64,000 bases of DNA, from assembly GCF_006874425.1 (NCBI RefSeq), contig NZ_VIJZ01000006.1, positions 1 through 64,000 of the forward strand, read 5' to 3'. Of the stretch, positions 27,059-37,457 are shown one piece after another (positions within the stretch are counted from its first letter, which is position 1; each line of letters opens with the position of its first letter). Source of the stretch: Paenibacillus ottowii. GTDB lineage: Bacteria; Bacillota; Bacilli; Paenibacillales; Paenibacillaceae. The notes beneath the pieces were generated by a model. That model had not been told where the DNA came from, searched no databases, and worked only from the letters and a program-made list of their open reading frames with translations. The position numbers and the translations under genes are program-made.

Positions 27059-28390
27059 TCAAGGGATGTACAATACCTGCCCTTCTTCCACATGATGCTC
27101 TGCCAATCTGTTATACAATTGTAGCTCCCGGGGGCTAAGCTGATAACGGTCTGCTATCGTTTCCAGTGTATCCTCGCGCTGTACAATGCATAACCGTACC
27201 TTGCAGAAAGGCGTTTCATCCTTTGTATGGAAAAAAAGGTTTTTCCACTTGGCATCCTCACGCTCTTCGTCGGCTTTCTGATCCTGTTCTTGCGTTTCAT
27301 GTTCCAGCTGCTGCTGGTGTTCCGCTTCCTTCACCGAACGGCTGGATTGAAGCAATGATGAAAAGACAACCGGGTCTGGCTCGTCTGCTCCTTCATGCTT
27401 TTTACTGTTAAGCGCTACACGCATCTCTGGCTTTTCCTCAGTAAAGGTATCCTGAACTCCATGGTTCACCTGTTCTGACGCTTCAGGCCTGAAATCAGAG
27501 TCATTTCCCTGACTTACTTCCAACTGCGGCTCCAGATAAATCTCCGACTCTGTGGCAGAATGTGTCTCAGACAGTAAAGGATCGTCTGCTACATTGGGAG
27601 ATGCAGAGGATACTTTGGGCTTGTTCCCTTCCGACCCTGCTTCCTCTTGCTGAAATGCCCACACTTCCGGCGTCTCCTGCTGATGCTTAACTTCAGAGGA
27701 ACTGTCTTCCACTTCTTTTCCAGTCCACGGCTCATAAAATCGGTTCGGGTCTACTATCGGATCATAAGCTTGCTGCTCCAATGATGACTTTTGTTCCTCT
27801 TGGACTTCTGGTGAATGTCCCCAGTAGGCTGTCTCCTGTTGCGCTGCTACTGTGTATGAAGTTTCCGGGTCTGTAATGTTGTTGAATACCGAGTCTTGGG
27901 TAGAATAGGTCTCTTCATGACGATACTCTCCATCGCCGGAAAGAGATGGAGCCGGATGCTCAGGCGCATGCACTACAGTAAATTCATCATCCAGCCAAAC
28001 CGCCGTCTCCTCTGCATGTGAACTTTCCACCCCATGCAAAGAAAGAACGCCTGTAATGTTTAGACTGCGTAAAGAGAGCAGGTCCACATCGAAATTTTCA
28101 ATCTCTACGGATATATCTTCCAATCTCCCTACCCGGTTCAGTGGAATGGTAATTTCCACAGGGATCAAATGATGAAGCTCACTCGTAATCTGTTCAGGTG
28201 TGCGGTACACGCCCTCCAGCAGCAAATGCCCTCGCAAAGCGGCATGGTCGCCGTGGGTTACAACCTGAATGCGTGGCAGAAGCTCAATTTCCTCCAACTC
28301 GGCAATCCCGGCAGCTTCCTCCGTCAAATGAATGCGTTCATAAATATCAAAACGCAAGCCTTGCGGCTGATCATTCTGTTGTTTATTCAA
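27059..28390 (-). CDS. spoVID: SpoVID-like spore coat morphogenetic protein
   Basis: SpoVID is the coat encasement protein that binds SafA, CotE and other coat factors around the spore. This 443-residue protein has an N-terminal conserved domain (about 1-150, LRFDIYERIHLTEEAAGI...), a long acidic low-complexity middle (about 155-385), and a single C-terminal LysM domain (about 397-440, RLCIVQREDTLETIADRYQL). The arrangement matches SpoVID, as does its place next to hemL and valS. The start is uncertain: the ATG at 28399 abuts AAAGGAGG with no spacer, while the TTG at 28390 has an ideal 9-nt spacer and is preferred. Confidence 0.85.
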   Translation of the reverse strand: MNKQQNDQPQGLRFDIYERIHLTEEAAGIAELEEIELLPRIQVVTHGDHAALRGHLLLEGVYRTPEQITSELHHLIPVEITIPLNRVGRLEDISVEIENFDVDLLSLRSLNITGVLSLHGVESSHAEETAVWLDDEFTVVHAPEHPAPSLSGDGEYRHEETYSTQDSVFNNITDPETSYTVAAQQETAYWGHSPEVQEEQKSSLEQQAYDPIVDPNRFYEPWTGKEVEDSSSEVKHQQETPEVWAFQQEEAGSEGNKPKVSSASPNVADDPLLSETHSATESEIYLEPQLEVSQGNDSDFRPEASEQVNHGVQDTFTEEKPEMRVALNSKKHEGADEPDPVVFSSLLQSSRSVKEAEHQQQLEHETQEQDQKADEEREDAKWKNLFFHTKDETPFCKVRLCIVQREDTLETIADRYQLSPRELQLYNRLAEHHVEEGQVLYIP

Positions 28391-28515
28391 GGATGGCATC
28401 CTCCTTTGGGCAGCCTCCGCACATCCTCTGACTCGTGTCAGGCGCACGGAAACTCCATATTGCAAACCGTTTCTAGGTTCAAGTATATGCGCCAAAATAG
28501 AAGGCATGCCATCTT

Positions 28516-29445
28516 TTATAGCTGTTTATACAGCTTTTGAAAATCATCGGGCCAAGCATCATCCACGTTTATCATTTCGCCGCTCAGCGGATGACAGAAG
28601 GTGAGGCGCTCTCCGTGAAGAGCCTGCCTGCCAAAATCAGCAGCACGGCCGCCATACAATACGTCCCCAAGCAAAGGATAGCCAGCATGACTAAGATGTA
28701 CGCGGATCTGGTGCGTCCGACCTGTCTCCAGTGTCAGATACACTAGACTGACCGTACTCGGCCCACTTCCCCATACTTCGCCAACTTCTACATGGGTAAC
28801 CGCCTTCTGCCCAGTTGGAGATACGCGGCGGCGCTGTTTATGATGCCTATCCTTGCCAATCGGCCAATCCAACGTGCGCAGCGATCGAGGCACTTTCCCT
28901 CGTACCAAAGCTACATAGCGACGATCGATGTTCTTAGCTCTCATTTGTTCGTCCAGCTTGAGCAACGCAAATTCATTTTTGGCATATAACACCGGGCCTG
29001 TCGTATCCACATCCAGACGATGCACATGTCGTACCGCTGTATGGATGCCATTCATCTCATAGTAGGACGCGACAGCATGATCCAGCGTCAGCGGGCCATC
29101 CTTTACACCACCGTCTGGATGGACCGCCATACCCGCTGGTTTGTGTACGACCAAGCAGAAATCATCTTCATACAAAACCTTCAAATCATACCAACGAGGA
29201 GTAATGCCAAAGTCCAACACAGGAAAAAGGGCCAGCCGCAGCCGGTCCCCTGTAAGTTCAATCCCTTTTTCATGCCGTAGCCTGCGCCACAGCTTGTCCG
29301 GTAAACCGAGACGGTTCAGCAACCAGCGATCCACAGCTTCAGCGCGATCTACAAGCTCAATGCGATTTTCATCGGCTGCAATTTCTCGCCCTGGTGTGAT
29401 TTCCAGCCACGGTCCTCTTCTTTTCCAGCTGCCTTTCCAGCTCAT
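28516..29445 (-). CDS. RluA-family 23S/tRNA pseudouridine synthase
   Basis: It isomerises specific uridines in rRNA or tRNA. The 309-residue protein has an N-terminal S4-like segment and the RluA catalytic domain with [16 protein letters not shown] (catalytic Asp in HRLD, about 142-157) and the C-terminal [23 protein letters not shown]. The substrate site cannot be told from sequence. It overlaps the hemL stop by 4 nt (ATGA) and takes the position that ysxE has in Bacillus, between hemL and spoVID. Confidence 0.92.
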   Translation of the reverse strand: MSWKGSWKRRGPWLEITPGREIAADENRIELVDRAEAVDRWLLNRLGLPDKLWRRLRHEKGIELTGDRLRLALFPVLDFGITPRWYDLKVLYEDDFCLVVHKPAGMAVHPDGGVKDGPLTLDHAVASYYEMNGIHTAVRHVHRLDVDTTGPVLYAKNEFALLKLDEQMRAKNIDRRYVALVRGKVPRSLRTLDWPIGKDRHHKQRRRVSPTGQKAVTHVEVGEVWGSGPSTVSLVYLTLETGRTHQIRVHLSHAGYPLLGDVLYGGRAADFGRQALHGERLTFCHPLSGEMINVDDAWPDDFQKLYKQL

Positions 29446-30746
29446 AGACGTTTGAGTGCGCGATAATTCGCTTCAATGGTCGCATCAATATCCTCAACCG
29501 TATGCACACCTGATACGAACATGCCCTCAAATTGAGATGGAGCCACACTAATGCCCTCATTCACCAATTCAGTAAAGTAACGGCGGAAGTGGTCCTGATT
29601 ACTCGTTTTAGCGGTATCAAAATTGACAACCTTCTCGTCTGTGAAAAACGGACATACCATGGAACCGACACGGTTGATCGTGACAGGAATACCCAGTTCA
29701 CGCGCGTTACGTTCGAATCCGGTTTGAAGCCGTGCTGCCCGCTCTTCCAGACGATCATATACTTCCGGTGTCAGCAATTTAAGCGTCGAATAGCCTGCTG
29801 CCATCGCCAGCGGATTTCCGCTCAGCGTACCCGCCTGATAGATGGGTCCAGCTGGCGCAATTTGCTCTAGAATGTCGCGACGTCCGCCATAAGCACCTAC
29901 GGGCAGGCCACCACCAATGACTTTGCCCAGACACGTAAGATCCGGTGTCACACCAAAGCGTCCCTGAGCGGAATGAAGCCCCACTCGGAATCCGGTCATC
30001 ACTTCATCAAAAATCAACAGACTTCCGTACTGCTGGGTTACCTCACGCAAACCCTCCAAAAATCCAGGCTGTGGCGGTACAACCCCCATATTGCCAGCTA
30101 CCGGCTCGACAATAATTGCAGCAATCTCTTCGCCAAATTTTTCAAAAGCCAGCTTTACCGACGCCAAATCATTATAGGGAACGGTGATGGTATGGGTGGC
30201 CACCACTTCAGGTACACCCGGACTATCGGGCAGACCTAATGTCGCAACACCAGAGCCTGCTTTAATTAGCAAGCTGTCCGCATGACCGTGATAAGAGCCT
30301 TCAAACTTAAGGATTTTGCTGCGTTTTGTAAATCCACGTGCAAGTCGTATCGCACTCATGGTTGCCTCGGTTCCCGAGTTGACCATTCGAACAATGTCCA
30401 TGGAAGGAACACGCTCACATACGAGCTTAGCCATTTCAGTTTCTGCCAGCGTTGGGGCTCCGAAGCTGGTTCCTTTTACAACAGCAGCCTGTAAGGCTTT
30501 AACCACTTCGGGGTGCGCATGGCCCATAATAAGCGGTCCCCATGAACATACGTAGTCGATATAGGATTGACCGTCGATATCATATACACGCGATCCTTCC
30601 CCACGATCAATATATACCGGTGTTATACCCACGGATTTAAAAGCTCGAACCGGACTATTTACGCCACCCGGAATATATTGTTTTGCCTCATCAAAGGCTG
30701 CTTTGGAACGCGTATCCTTGCGTACCGTTCGTTGTTCGTCGATCAT
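29442..30746 (-). CDS. hemL: Glutamate-1-semialdehyde 2,1-aminomutase
   Basis: This PLP/PMP enzyme makes 5-aminolevulinate from glutamate-1-semialdehyde, the second step of C5 heme synthesis. The 434-residue protein has [16 protein letters not shown] (about 119-134), [13 protein letters not shown] (PLP Asp) and [15 protein letters not shown], which includes the Schiff-base Lys. The ATG at 30746 has AGGAG 8 nt upstream and is preferred over a GTG three codons earlier. Confidence 0.97.
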   Translation of the reverse strand: MIDEQRTVRKDTRSKAAFDEAKQYIPGGVNSPVRAFKSVGITPVYIDRGEGSRVYDIDGQSYIDYVCSWGPLIMGHAHPEVVKALQAAVVKGTSFGAPTLAETEMAKLVCERVPSMDIVRMVNSGTEATMSAIRLARGFTKRSKILKFEGSYHGHADSLLIKAGSGVATLGLPDSPGVPEVVATHTITVPYNDLASVKLAFEKFGEEIAAIIVEPVAGNMGVVPPQPGFLEGLREVTQQYGSLLIFDEVMTGFRVGLHSAQGRFGVTPDLTCLGKVIGGGLPVGAYGGRRDILEQIAPAGPIYQAGTLSGNPLAMAAGYSTLKLLTPEVYDRLEERAARLQTGFERNARELGIPVTINRVGSMVCPFFTDEKVVNFDTAKTSNQDHFRRYFTELVNEGISVAPSQFEGMFVSGVHTVEDIDATIEANYRALKRL

Positions 30747-30777
30747 TATAATCACTCCTGTCTTCTGAAAAATACAC

Positions 30778-31776
30778 TTATTGCTTCAACCATCTGGCCG
30801 CATCCTTGGCAGAATAGGTAATAATCATATCCGCACCCGCACGCTTCATGCTTGTCAGAATCTCCATCACCATTGCTTTTTCATCAATCCAGCCTTGAAG
30901 AGCTGCGGCCTTGACCATCGCATACTCACCGCTGACGTTGTAAGCCACCAAAGGCAGATCAAATTGATCTTTGATAGTACGCATTACATCCAGATAAGAA
31001 AGGGAAGGCTTCACCATCAACATGTCCGCACCCTCCAGCACATCGGACTCCGCTTCCCGCAACGCCTCACGAGCATTGGCAGGGTCCATTTGATAGGATT
31101 TGCGGTCACCAAACTGCGGTGCAGAATCAGCCGCTTCCCGGAAAGGGCCATAAAAAGCAGACGCATATTTGACGGAATACGACATAATCGGAATATGTGA
31201 AAATCCTTCCAGATCGAGTCCCTGGCGAATCGCCTGTACAAAACCGTCCATCATATTAGAGGGAGCGATAATATCTGCACCAGCTCTGGCCTGAGAAACG
31301 GCTGTACGTACCAGCACCTCCAGCGATTCATCATTCAATACTTCACCACATATCTCACCATCATGCTCATGCATGTGCACCATACCGCAGTGTCCATGGT
31401 CCGTAAACTCACACAAGCAAGTGTCTGCCACAACCAGCAATTCGGGATAACGGGACTTAATCAAACGAGTAGCCTCCTGCACAATACCATTGTCCACAAA
31501 AGCTGAAGTCCCTACACTATCCTTGGTTTCTGGTATGCCAAACAGGAGCACAGCAGGAATGCCAAGCTCACTAATTTCTTTCAGCTCTTCCTCCAGCTGA
31601 TCCAATGAAAAACGGTATACCCCTGGCATGGAACTAATCTCCTGTTTCACTCCAGTACCAAATGTTACGTAGATCGGTTGGATAAAATCAGCCGGATTCA
31701 ATACCGTCTCACGCACCATGCTGCGAATTGCAGCCGACTGGCGCAAACGACGATGTCTGGTAAAAGGAACGCTCAT
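30778..31776 (-). CDS. hemB: Delta-aminolevulinic acid dehydratase (porphobilinogen synthase)
   Basis: It condenses two 5-aminolevulinates to porphobilinogen. The 332-residue protein has the zinc-type triad [14 protein letters not shown] (about 124-137), and the two active-site lysines fall in [12 protein letters not shown] and [13 protein letters not shown]. The start at 31776 has GGAGG 9-10 nt upstream; an upstream in-frame start lacks an RBS. Confidence 0.97.
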   Translation of the reverse strand: MSVPFTRHRRLRQSAAIRSMVRETVLNPADFIQPIYVTFGTGVKQEISSMPGVYRFSLDQLEEELKEISELGIPAVLLFGIPETKDSVGTSAFVDNGIVQEATRLIKSRYPELLVVADTCLCEFTDHGHCGMVHMHEHDGEICGEVLNDESLEVLVRTAVSQARAGADIIAPSNMMDGFVQAIRQGLDLEGFSHIPIMSYSVKYASAFYGPFREAADSAPQFGDRKSYQMDPANAREALREAESDVLEGADMLMVKPSLSYLDVMRTIKDQFDLPLVAYNVSGEYAMVKAAALQGWIDEKAMVMEILTSMKRAGADMIITYSAKDAARWLKQ

Positions 31777-31824
31777 ATTTATAAACCTCCATTTTTTATA
31801 CATTCATTTGTAAAAATTAAAAAT

Positions 31825-33381
31825 TTATAATGTCATAACCGTACTTGATTGCTTCCAGTCACATAACGATTGAATGAGGCTTTCAATGGTTGCCTTCTCT
31901 GACATCAAACTGACAGTCAGACCGGCTTGGGTTGCTGTCTCACCCGTCAAGGGGCCGATCACAGCGATGGTAACTCCCTCCAGTAGCGACACTGGATCAC
32001 TGATCCCCATTTGTTTGAGGGCTTCCATGAAAAAGGTTACGGTTGAGGAACTGGTAAACGTAATCGCATGAATGGCACGTTCCTCAAGCAGTTTGAGGAG
32101 TTCGTCATCCTGTGTATTGGCCGCCAGCACCGTTTGATACAAATCAGCCTCGGTCACATGAAGTCCCATCTCCCTTAGCTGATCTGGCAACCAGGAGCGA
32201 GCAAGATCACCTCTTGGAAGAAATACGCTTTGCCCTGTCTGCAAATCCTGCTCAAACGCCTCCAGCAAACCCTCTGCCTGAAAAGGTCCTTCGATCTGTT
32301 CTGCTACAATTCCATGCTTCCGAAGCGCATCGGCCGTAGCTGGCCCAACAGCGGCAATACGAGCTTTGTATAAGGAACGTACATCCTTCCCCTGTTCCTT
32401 TAAGTGAGTGAAAAAGTATTCCACTCCGTTAACACTGGTAAAAAACACCCAGTCATATTCAGGAAGTCGCGTAAATGCCTCTTTAATTTTCTGTTTTGTT
32501 GGCTCGTCCGAAGGGACAACCGTCTGGATAACTGGGAATTCATAAGGTTCACCGCCAAGCTCCTCAATCCGGCGGACCAGGCTGCTGGCCTGTGCGCGTG
32601 CGCGGGTAACCAAAATCCGCTTTCCAAACAAAGGCATATCCTCTGCCCATTTTAACTGTTCACGCTGATTGACCACTTCTCCGACAACGATAACGGCGGG
32701 CGGTTGAAAATTCGCTGCCTTCACCTTGGCTTCAATATCCGCCAGCGTACCTACTAGCGTATCTTGCTCGGCGCGGGTCCCCCAACGAATCAAAGCAACC
32801 GGAGTATCAGACGGCTTACCGTGCTTTATCAGCTGATCACTGATATAGCCAATCTTCGCTACTCCCATCATAAAGATCAGTGTACCCGTTGCGTTCGTTA
32901 CTTTATCCCACTGAATGCTTTTATCGAGTTTATCTGGACTTTCATGACCTGTAATGATCGACAGCGACGAGGCCATATCCCGATGTGTAACAGGAATGCC
33001 TGCATAGGCAGGCACGCTGATAGCTGATGTAATGCCAGGTATGATTTCATAGGAAATACCGTGTTTACGCAGCAGCCCAGCTTCCTCGCCGACTCGTCCA
33101 AAAATCGTAGGGTCTCCCCCTTTGAGCCGGACGACTGTTTTTCCTTCCAAGGCTAAATCCACCAGCAGCTGATTAATATCCTCTTGCTTCATGGTGTGAC
33201 GATCTGGCAGCTTGCCGACATATATTTTTTGGGCCCCTGGCTTCATCAGTCCCAAGAGACGAGGGCTTGCCAGTCTGTCATATACAATGACATCGCCCAG
33301 TTGAATGCATTCCCAACCTTTGACCGTAATTAATCTCGCATCTCCGGGTCCTGCACCTACTAAATATACCTTTCCCACCAT
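31825..33381 (-). CDS. cobA: Fused uroporphyrinogen-III C-methyltransferase / uroporphyrinogen-III synthase
   Basis: This 518-residue fusion has two enzymes. Residues about 1-245 are a SAM-dependent uroporphyrinogen-III methyltransferase (CobA/SUMT; VYLVGAGPGDARLITVKG and VVRLKGGDPTIFGRVGEE) that starts the siroheme branch. Residues about 255-510 are HemD, which closes the tetrapyrrole ring (KRILVTRARAQASSLVRRIE, then FTSVNGVEYFF). One gene therefore makes and partly diverts uroporphyrinogen III. B. subtilis encodes hemD alone at this position. The hemC stop/cobA start spacing is 4 nt. Confidence 0.95.
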   Translation of the reverse strand: MVGKVYLVGAGPGDARLITVKGWECIQLGDVIVYDRLASPRLLGLMKPGAQKIYVGKLPDRHTMKQEDINQLLVDLALEGKTVVRLKGGDPTIFGRVGEEAGLLRKHGISYEIIPGITSAISVPAYAGIPVTHRDMASSLSIITGHESPDKLDKSIQWDKVTNATGTLIFMMGVAKIGYISDQLIKHGKPSDTPVALIRWGTRAEQDTLVGTLADIEAKVKAANFQPPAVIVVGEVVNQREQLKWAEDMPLFGKRILVTRARAQASSLVRRIEELGGEPYEFPVIQTVVPSDEPTKQKIKEAFTRLPEYDWVFFTSVNGVEYFFTHLKEQGKDVRSLYKARIAAVGPATADALRKHGIVAEQIEGPFQAEGLLEAFEQDLQTGQSVFLPRGDLARSWLPDQLREMGLHVTEADLYQTVLAANTQDDELLKLLEERAIHAITFTSSSTVTFFMEALKQMGISDPVSLLEGVTIAVIGPLTGETATQAGLTVSLMSEKATIESLIQSLCDWKQSSTVMTL

Positions 33382-33385
33382 TCCA

Positions 33386-34312
33386 TTATCCCCTCACCTG
33401 CGCCAGAATCTGTTCCGCTCCTTTGGCAATCAAACTGGCCGCCACCGCTTCTCCCAACTTCTGCGGATCTTTCCCCTGGAGCGTTTCCTTCAAAATAACC
33501 TCGCCATCTGGCGAGCCTACCATCCCTGTAAGACTGATTTCTTGACCAGCCCAGACCGCATGAGCCCCGATCGGCACTTGGCATCCCCCATTTAACACAC
33601 CCAAAAAGGTTCGTTCTGCTGCAACCGTGGCCGAGGTATCTCGGTCGCTGTAGAGGTTCAGCAATGCCAATAGCTCTTCATCGCTCGCGCGACATTCAAT
33701 GCCAAGCGCTCCCTGCCCCACTGCCGGCAAACATGCTTCCACTGGTATATAGGACGTAATTCGGTCTTTCCAGCCCATGCGGTGCAAGCCTGCTGCCGCC
33801 AGAATGATGGCATCAAAACCTTCCGTCTCTAGCTTTCTCAGACGGGAATCAATATTACCGCGTACTGGCTCCAATTGTAGATCAGGTCGCATGGACTTGA
33901 TTTGGCTTGCTCTGCGTAAGCTACTGGTGCCCACCTTGGCTCCTGAAGGCAAATCCTCCAGACTCTTGGCTCCCAATGTGATCAGGCAATCACGCGGGTC
34001 CTCACGGCGCGGTACAGCGCCGTTGACAAGACCTTCCGGCAATTCGGACGGCATATCCTTCATACTATGTACTGCCATATCAATTTCACCGGCCAGCATG
34101 GCCTGTTCAATCTCTTTGACAAAAAGTCCTTTGCCACCCACTTTGGACAGGGTTACATCCAATATCCGATCACCCTTGGTCAGGATTTTCTTGACGACAA
34201 ATTTTAAATCCAATCCATGCTCCGCGCACAGTGCATTCAAATCCTCAATGACATGCCCGGTCTGAGTTAACGCCAAGGCACTCTGTCTGCTGCCTACCAC
34301 AATTGTTCGCAT
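33386..34312 (-). CDS. hemC: Porphobilinogen deaminase (hydroxymethylbilane synthase)
   Basis: It polymerises four porphobilinogens to hydroxymethylbilane. The 308-residue protein has the start [17 protein letters not shown], the catalytic [17 protein letters not shown], and the dipyrromethane-cofactor Cys in [13 protein letters not shown] (about 240). The ATG at 34312 follows CAGGAGGAATAAC. Confidence 0.97.
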   Translation of the reverse strand: MRTIVVGSRQSALALTQTGHVIEDLNALCAEHGLDLKFVVKKILTKGDRILDVTLSKVGGKGLFVKEIEQAMLAGEIDMAVHSMKDMPSELPEGLVNGAVPRREDPRDCLITLGAKSLEDLPSGAKVGTSSLRRASQIKSMRPDLQLEPVRGNIDSRLRKLETEGFDAIILAAAGLHRMGWKDRITSYIPVEACLPAVGQGALGIECRASDEELLALLNLYSDRDTSATVAAERTFLGVLNGGCQVPIGAHAVWAGQEISLTGMVGSPDGEVILKETLQGKDPQKLGEAVAASLIAKGAEQILAQVRG

Positions 34313-34313
34313 G

Positions 34314-34985
34314 TTATTCCTCCTGATTTTGCGCAATCCATAGATCTATTTCTTGTTCAGTCCAAGCCGTAAATTCATGACGTCGTATTTGATCCAAAAT
34401 TTCGCTATTCGCCAAGCGTCTTAGTAGTTTGGTCCTTTGCTGTGGGGAGCTTACCTTGCGTTTGATAATCTGGCGCATATCGTGCATAAAATCCAGATAA
34501 GGCTCGTATTCGCTGCCGAACAACGTATCCAAGGCTGATGTAATATCAGCGGTCACTGCGGGGCCTGCCCCTTCTGTGGAAATACTAATCGTCAGTCTCC
34601 CTCGTCGAATAATACCCGGCGTTATAAAATCTCCTTCTTCCGAGCGATCCGTCACATTTACCAGTATACCCCTTTGCCGGGCCTCATGCGCAACCTCATT
34701 ATTCACTTCTCTCTGGTCCGTCGCCGCAAATACAAGAAAGGCTCCCTGGAGGTCACCCTCGCGATATACGCGATTTACCCAGTGGAGCTGCTTGTGATCG
34801 GCCAGGATCTTTAAATCCGGCGTTATATTCGGGCTAATAACGGTGATGAACGCCCCACTTTCCATCATCCTCTTAACCTTTCGTTCCGCAATCCTGCCGC
34901 CGCCTACAACACAACAGACCTTATTCTTACAATTCAACGAAATCGGGACAAAATGCTGCAACTGGCTTTTCACTCTCCCGTCCAT
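34314..34985 (-). CDS. Precorrin-2 dehydrogenase / sirohydrochlorin ferrochelatase family protein
   Basis: It oxidises precorrin-2 to sirohydrochlorin (and may also chelate iron) on the way to siroheme for sulfite or nitrite reductase. The 223-residue SirC/Met8-type protein has an NAD fold with [20 protein letters not shown] (about 22-41), the catalytic region [17 protein letters not shown], and a helical dimerisation tail. It overlaps the end of the hemX-like gene by 16 nt. Finding it inside the heme operon with CobA suggests heme and siroheme are made from one transcript. Confidence 0.9.
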   Translation of the reverse strand: MDGRVKSQLQHFVPISLNCKNKVCCVVGGGRIAERKVKRMMESGAFITVISPNITPDLKILADHKQLHWVNRVYREGDLQGAFLVFAATDQREVNNEVAHEARQRGILVNVTDRSEEGDFITPGIIRRGRLTISISTEGAGPAVTADITSALDTLFGSEYEPYLDFMHDMRQIIKRKVSSPQQRTKLLRRLANSEILDQIRRHEFTAWTEQEIDLWIAQNQEE

Positions 34986-35797
34986 TGATGAAATACAGAC
35001 CAGGAATTCAGCAAAAAATTAAGAATCAATAGCGTGTAGCCAACCAAAGACCACTTTGCCATAATAAGACCTGAACGCTGATTCAATCTTTTGCTCACTA
35101 AAAATACAATATACACACACAAAGCAATTGCGGTCATCAGCACTTTGGTATCTAGCAAAAGACGCCAGCGTTCCTCGGCAATAATAGAAATAACAGCGAC
35201 GACAATAGAAACTCCTAGCAGAGGAGTACCAATTAACAGCGCCATATGCGTATACCGATCCATCATTTCCAGGCTTGGCAGGCGCCTAATCGTGTCATTC
35301 CATTTCTTTACTTTCAATTTACGATGCAAAAACAGATATAACCCCGAAAACACAGCCGCTACCGTCATTGCGACAAAGCCAAGATTAGCCAGTGCAATAT
35401 GAATCAGAAGTAGCCCATGTACGGTATGCCAATTGCCAAGCGGGTTGTCGATCGGCACCATCCATATATTGTTGAGCACAAGAACAGCAAAGCTAATGAT
35501 ATTAAGCAACAATACTGCAAATTCGGATCGTTGATAACGTGACAGAATTAAAGAAATCAGTACCAAAATAAATGAGAACAGAAACAGAAAGTCGTAGGGT
35601 ACAAAAATAGGAAGATGACCTTCATTCCAGGTTCTCATTCCCATATAAACAAGCTGGAGCACTACAACGACAACAAGAAGCCCTGTACCTGTCCGTTTTG
35701 CATTCGCATTGCGACGAATTCCATCCGAAAATACAAACAGAAGGCTCAGGGCAAAAACATAAATCATTGAATCATATATAAGCATGCCTGAGGACAC
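34970..35797 (-). CDS. hemX: HemX/CcsA-type integral membrane protein
   Basis: The 275-residue protein has about eight hydrophobic helices of the cytochrome c assembly (CcsA/CcmC) family; HTVHGLLLIHIALANLGFVAMT carries the conserved His region. In B. subtilis the gene after hemA is hemX, a membrane protein that lowers HemA level. Position supports the same role here, though a heme-handling function cannot be excluded. The start is GTG with AAGGTGG 10 nt upstream. Confidence 0.85.
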   Translation of the reverse strand: MSSGMLIYDSMIYVFALSLLFVFSDGIRRNANAKRTGTGLLVVVVVLQLVYMGMRTWNEGHLPIFVPYDFLFLFSFILVLISLILSRYQRSEFAVLLLNIISFAVLVLNNIWMVPIDNPLGNWHTVHGLLLIHIALANLGFVAMTVAAVFSGLYLFLHRKLKVKKWNDTIRRLPSLEMMDRYTHMALLIGTPLLGVSIVVAVISIIAEERWRLLLDTKVLMTAIALCVYIVFLVSKRLNQRSGLIMAKWSLVGYTLLILNFLLNSWSVFHQWTGE

Positions 35798-35812
35798 GTC
35801 TGTTCACCCACC

Positions 35813-37207
35813 TTACAGGCTGGCCGGCGCAAACGACGCTGGCAAAGACTGCGCCTGACCGGTTTTTCCATGAACCCCAGCCTCCGACTTTATTAATGCA
35901 GATGCATCGCTTTTATCTACTTTCTGAGCAGCGTCCTCCAAACGATCCTCCAGAGCAAAAATGTGGCTAAACATATCCAGCGCCTCATTCCCCTGCTTTT
36001 GGACAGCCATTTCTTTGACACGATTGATCGGATCATGCATCATCTGATTCAGCATACTTTTCGTCAAGCGGCTTATGACCTTGCGCTGCCGTTCATCCAG
36101 CTCGGGAAGCTTGTTGAACAAGCTTTCCAGCGTATCCTGATGTATAGACTCCGATTTTTCTTGTAATGCACGAATCACCGGACGCACTCCCATCGTTTTC
36201 AACCATTGATAAAACTCGCTAAGCTCCTCTTCAATCATATGCTCGATTTTAGCAGCTTCAGTACGACGCATTTCCAGATTGCTCTCCACGATCCCTTCCA
36301 GATCATCAATATCATATAGGAAAACATTCTGTAATTCGCCAATAGCCGGGTCCAGATTGCGCGGAACCGCGATATCAATCATAAACAAAGGACGGGACTG
36401 ACGACGTTTCATACTAGCTTCAACGCGACTGCGATCCAGAATATACCCCTGAGCACCAGTCGAGCTAATCACAATATCCACATCCGCCAACCGATTTATG
36501 CCTTCCTCCATCGTAACCGGCGTTCCGTTAAACTTGGAGGCTAGGTCTTCCGCGCGGGACAAAGTCCGATTTGCTACAATCACCTCAGCAGCTCCGCCGC
36601 TGTACAAATGCTTAACGGTGAGCTCGCTCATTTTACCAGCACCGAGGATCAGTACTTTTTTATCCGTAAACATCCCGAAAATCCGTTTGCCCAATTCAAC
36701 GGCTGCATAGCTAACGGACACGGCGCTTTCTCCAATAGACGTCTCCGAATGGGCACGCTTGCCCAATGTGACGGCCTGCTTAAACAACATATTAAACCAC
36801 GTTGCCGTAATTTTCTGGGATTGAGCCTGAAGAAAAGCATTCTTTACTTGTCCCAAAATTTGTGTTTCTCCGATGACCATAGAATCCAGACCACAAGTCA
36901 CACGGAACAAATGCCGAATTGCCTGTTCGTCCTCATATATATATAAATGTTGTGTAAACTCATCACGAGGAATGCCAAACCATTGCTCCATAAAACTGCG
37001 TATAAAATAACCGCACATGTGAAGGCGGTCCACCACAACATATATTTCAGTCCGATTGCAGGTTGCGACAACTACGCCCTCCAACACACTTTTGGTAAGT
37101 TTGAGTTGTTCCAGCGCTTTGGGCAAATCCTGTTCTGCAAATGTAAAACGTTCTCTGACTTCCACAGGCGCCGTACGATAATTCAACCCAACAACGACGA
37201 TGTGCAT
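35813..37207 (-). CDS. hemA: Glutamyl-tRNA reductase
   Basis: HemA reduces glutamyl-tRNA to glutamate-1-semialdehyde, the first committed step of heme synthesis. The 464-residue protein has GLNYRTAPVEVRERFTF (residues 7-23), the nucleophilic Cys in VVATCNRTEIYVVVD (about 50), GLDSMVIGETQILGQVK, and the NADPH fold with VLILGAGKMSELTVKHL. It is first in hemA-hemX-sirC-hemC-cobA/hemD-hemB-hemL. Confidence 0.97.
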   Translation of the reverse strand: MHIVVVGLNYRTAPVEVRERFTFAEQDLPKALEQLKLTKSVLEGVVVATCNRTEIYVVVDRLHMCGYFIRSFMEQWFGIPRDEFTQHLYIYEDEQAIRHLFRVTCGLDSMVIGETQILGQVKNAFLQAQSQKITATWFNMLFKQAVTLGKRAHSETSIGESAVSVSYAAVELGKRIFGMFTDKKVLILGAGKMSELTVKHLYSGGAAEVIVANRTLSRAEDLASKFNGTPVTMEEGINRLADVDIVISSTGAQGYILDRSRVEASMKRRQSRPLFMIDIAVPRNLDPAIGELQNVFLYDIDDLEGIVESNLEMRRTEAAKIEHMIEEELSEFYQWLKTMGVRPVIRALQEKSESIHQDTLESLFNKLPELDERQRKVISRLTKSMLNQMMHDPINRVKEMAVQKQGNEALDMFSHIFALEDRLEDAAQKVDKSDASALIKSEAGVHGKTGQAQSLPASFAPASL

Positions 37208-37266
37208 TGTAAATTCACCTGCCTAAACTATAATAAGAATAATCACTGTTCTCATAAACTATGTTA

Positions 37267-37297
37267 ATTATATCACAGAAGTCCGAATCCCCTTCGG
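37267..37297 (-). promoter_or_regulatory. hemA promoter with inverted repeat in place of -35
   Basis: On the minus strand a perfect TATAAT (37267-37272) lies about 60 bp before the hemA ATG. No -35 consensus is present at 17 nt. Instead an inverted repeat CCGAA-n5-TTCGG (37283-37297) covers the -35 region, so an activator or repressor may bind there. Confidence 0.5.
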
Positions 37298-37391
37298 CTG
37301 TTTTATGAATTGTTTATGAAAATTGAATGACTTTCATGAACGTTAGCCCATTCTGTATGACTTGGTTTAGTGTAGACCACTTTTAAAACAA

Positions 37392-37418
37392 ATAACCATG
37401 GAAATGTTCCATGGTTAT
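37392..37418 (-). terminator. Terminator of speD
   Basis: On the minus strand ATAACCATGG-n7-CCATGGTTAT is followed by TTGTTTT. It lies 40 nt past the speD stop, upstream of the hemA promoter. Confidence 0.7.
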
Positions 37419-37457
37419 GATATAGGATGCACATACGACTCCATAAAGAAAGAAATT

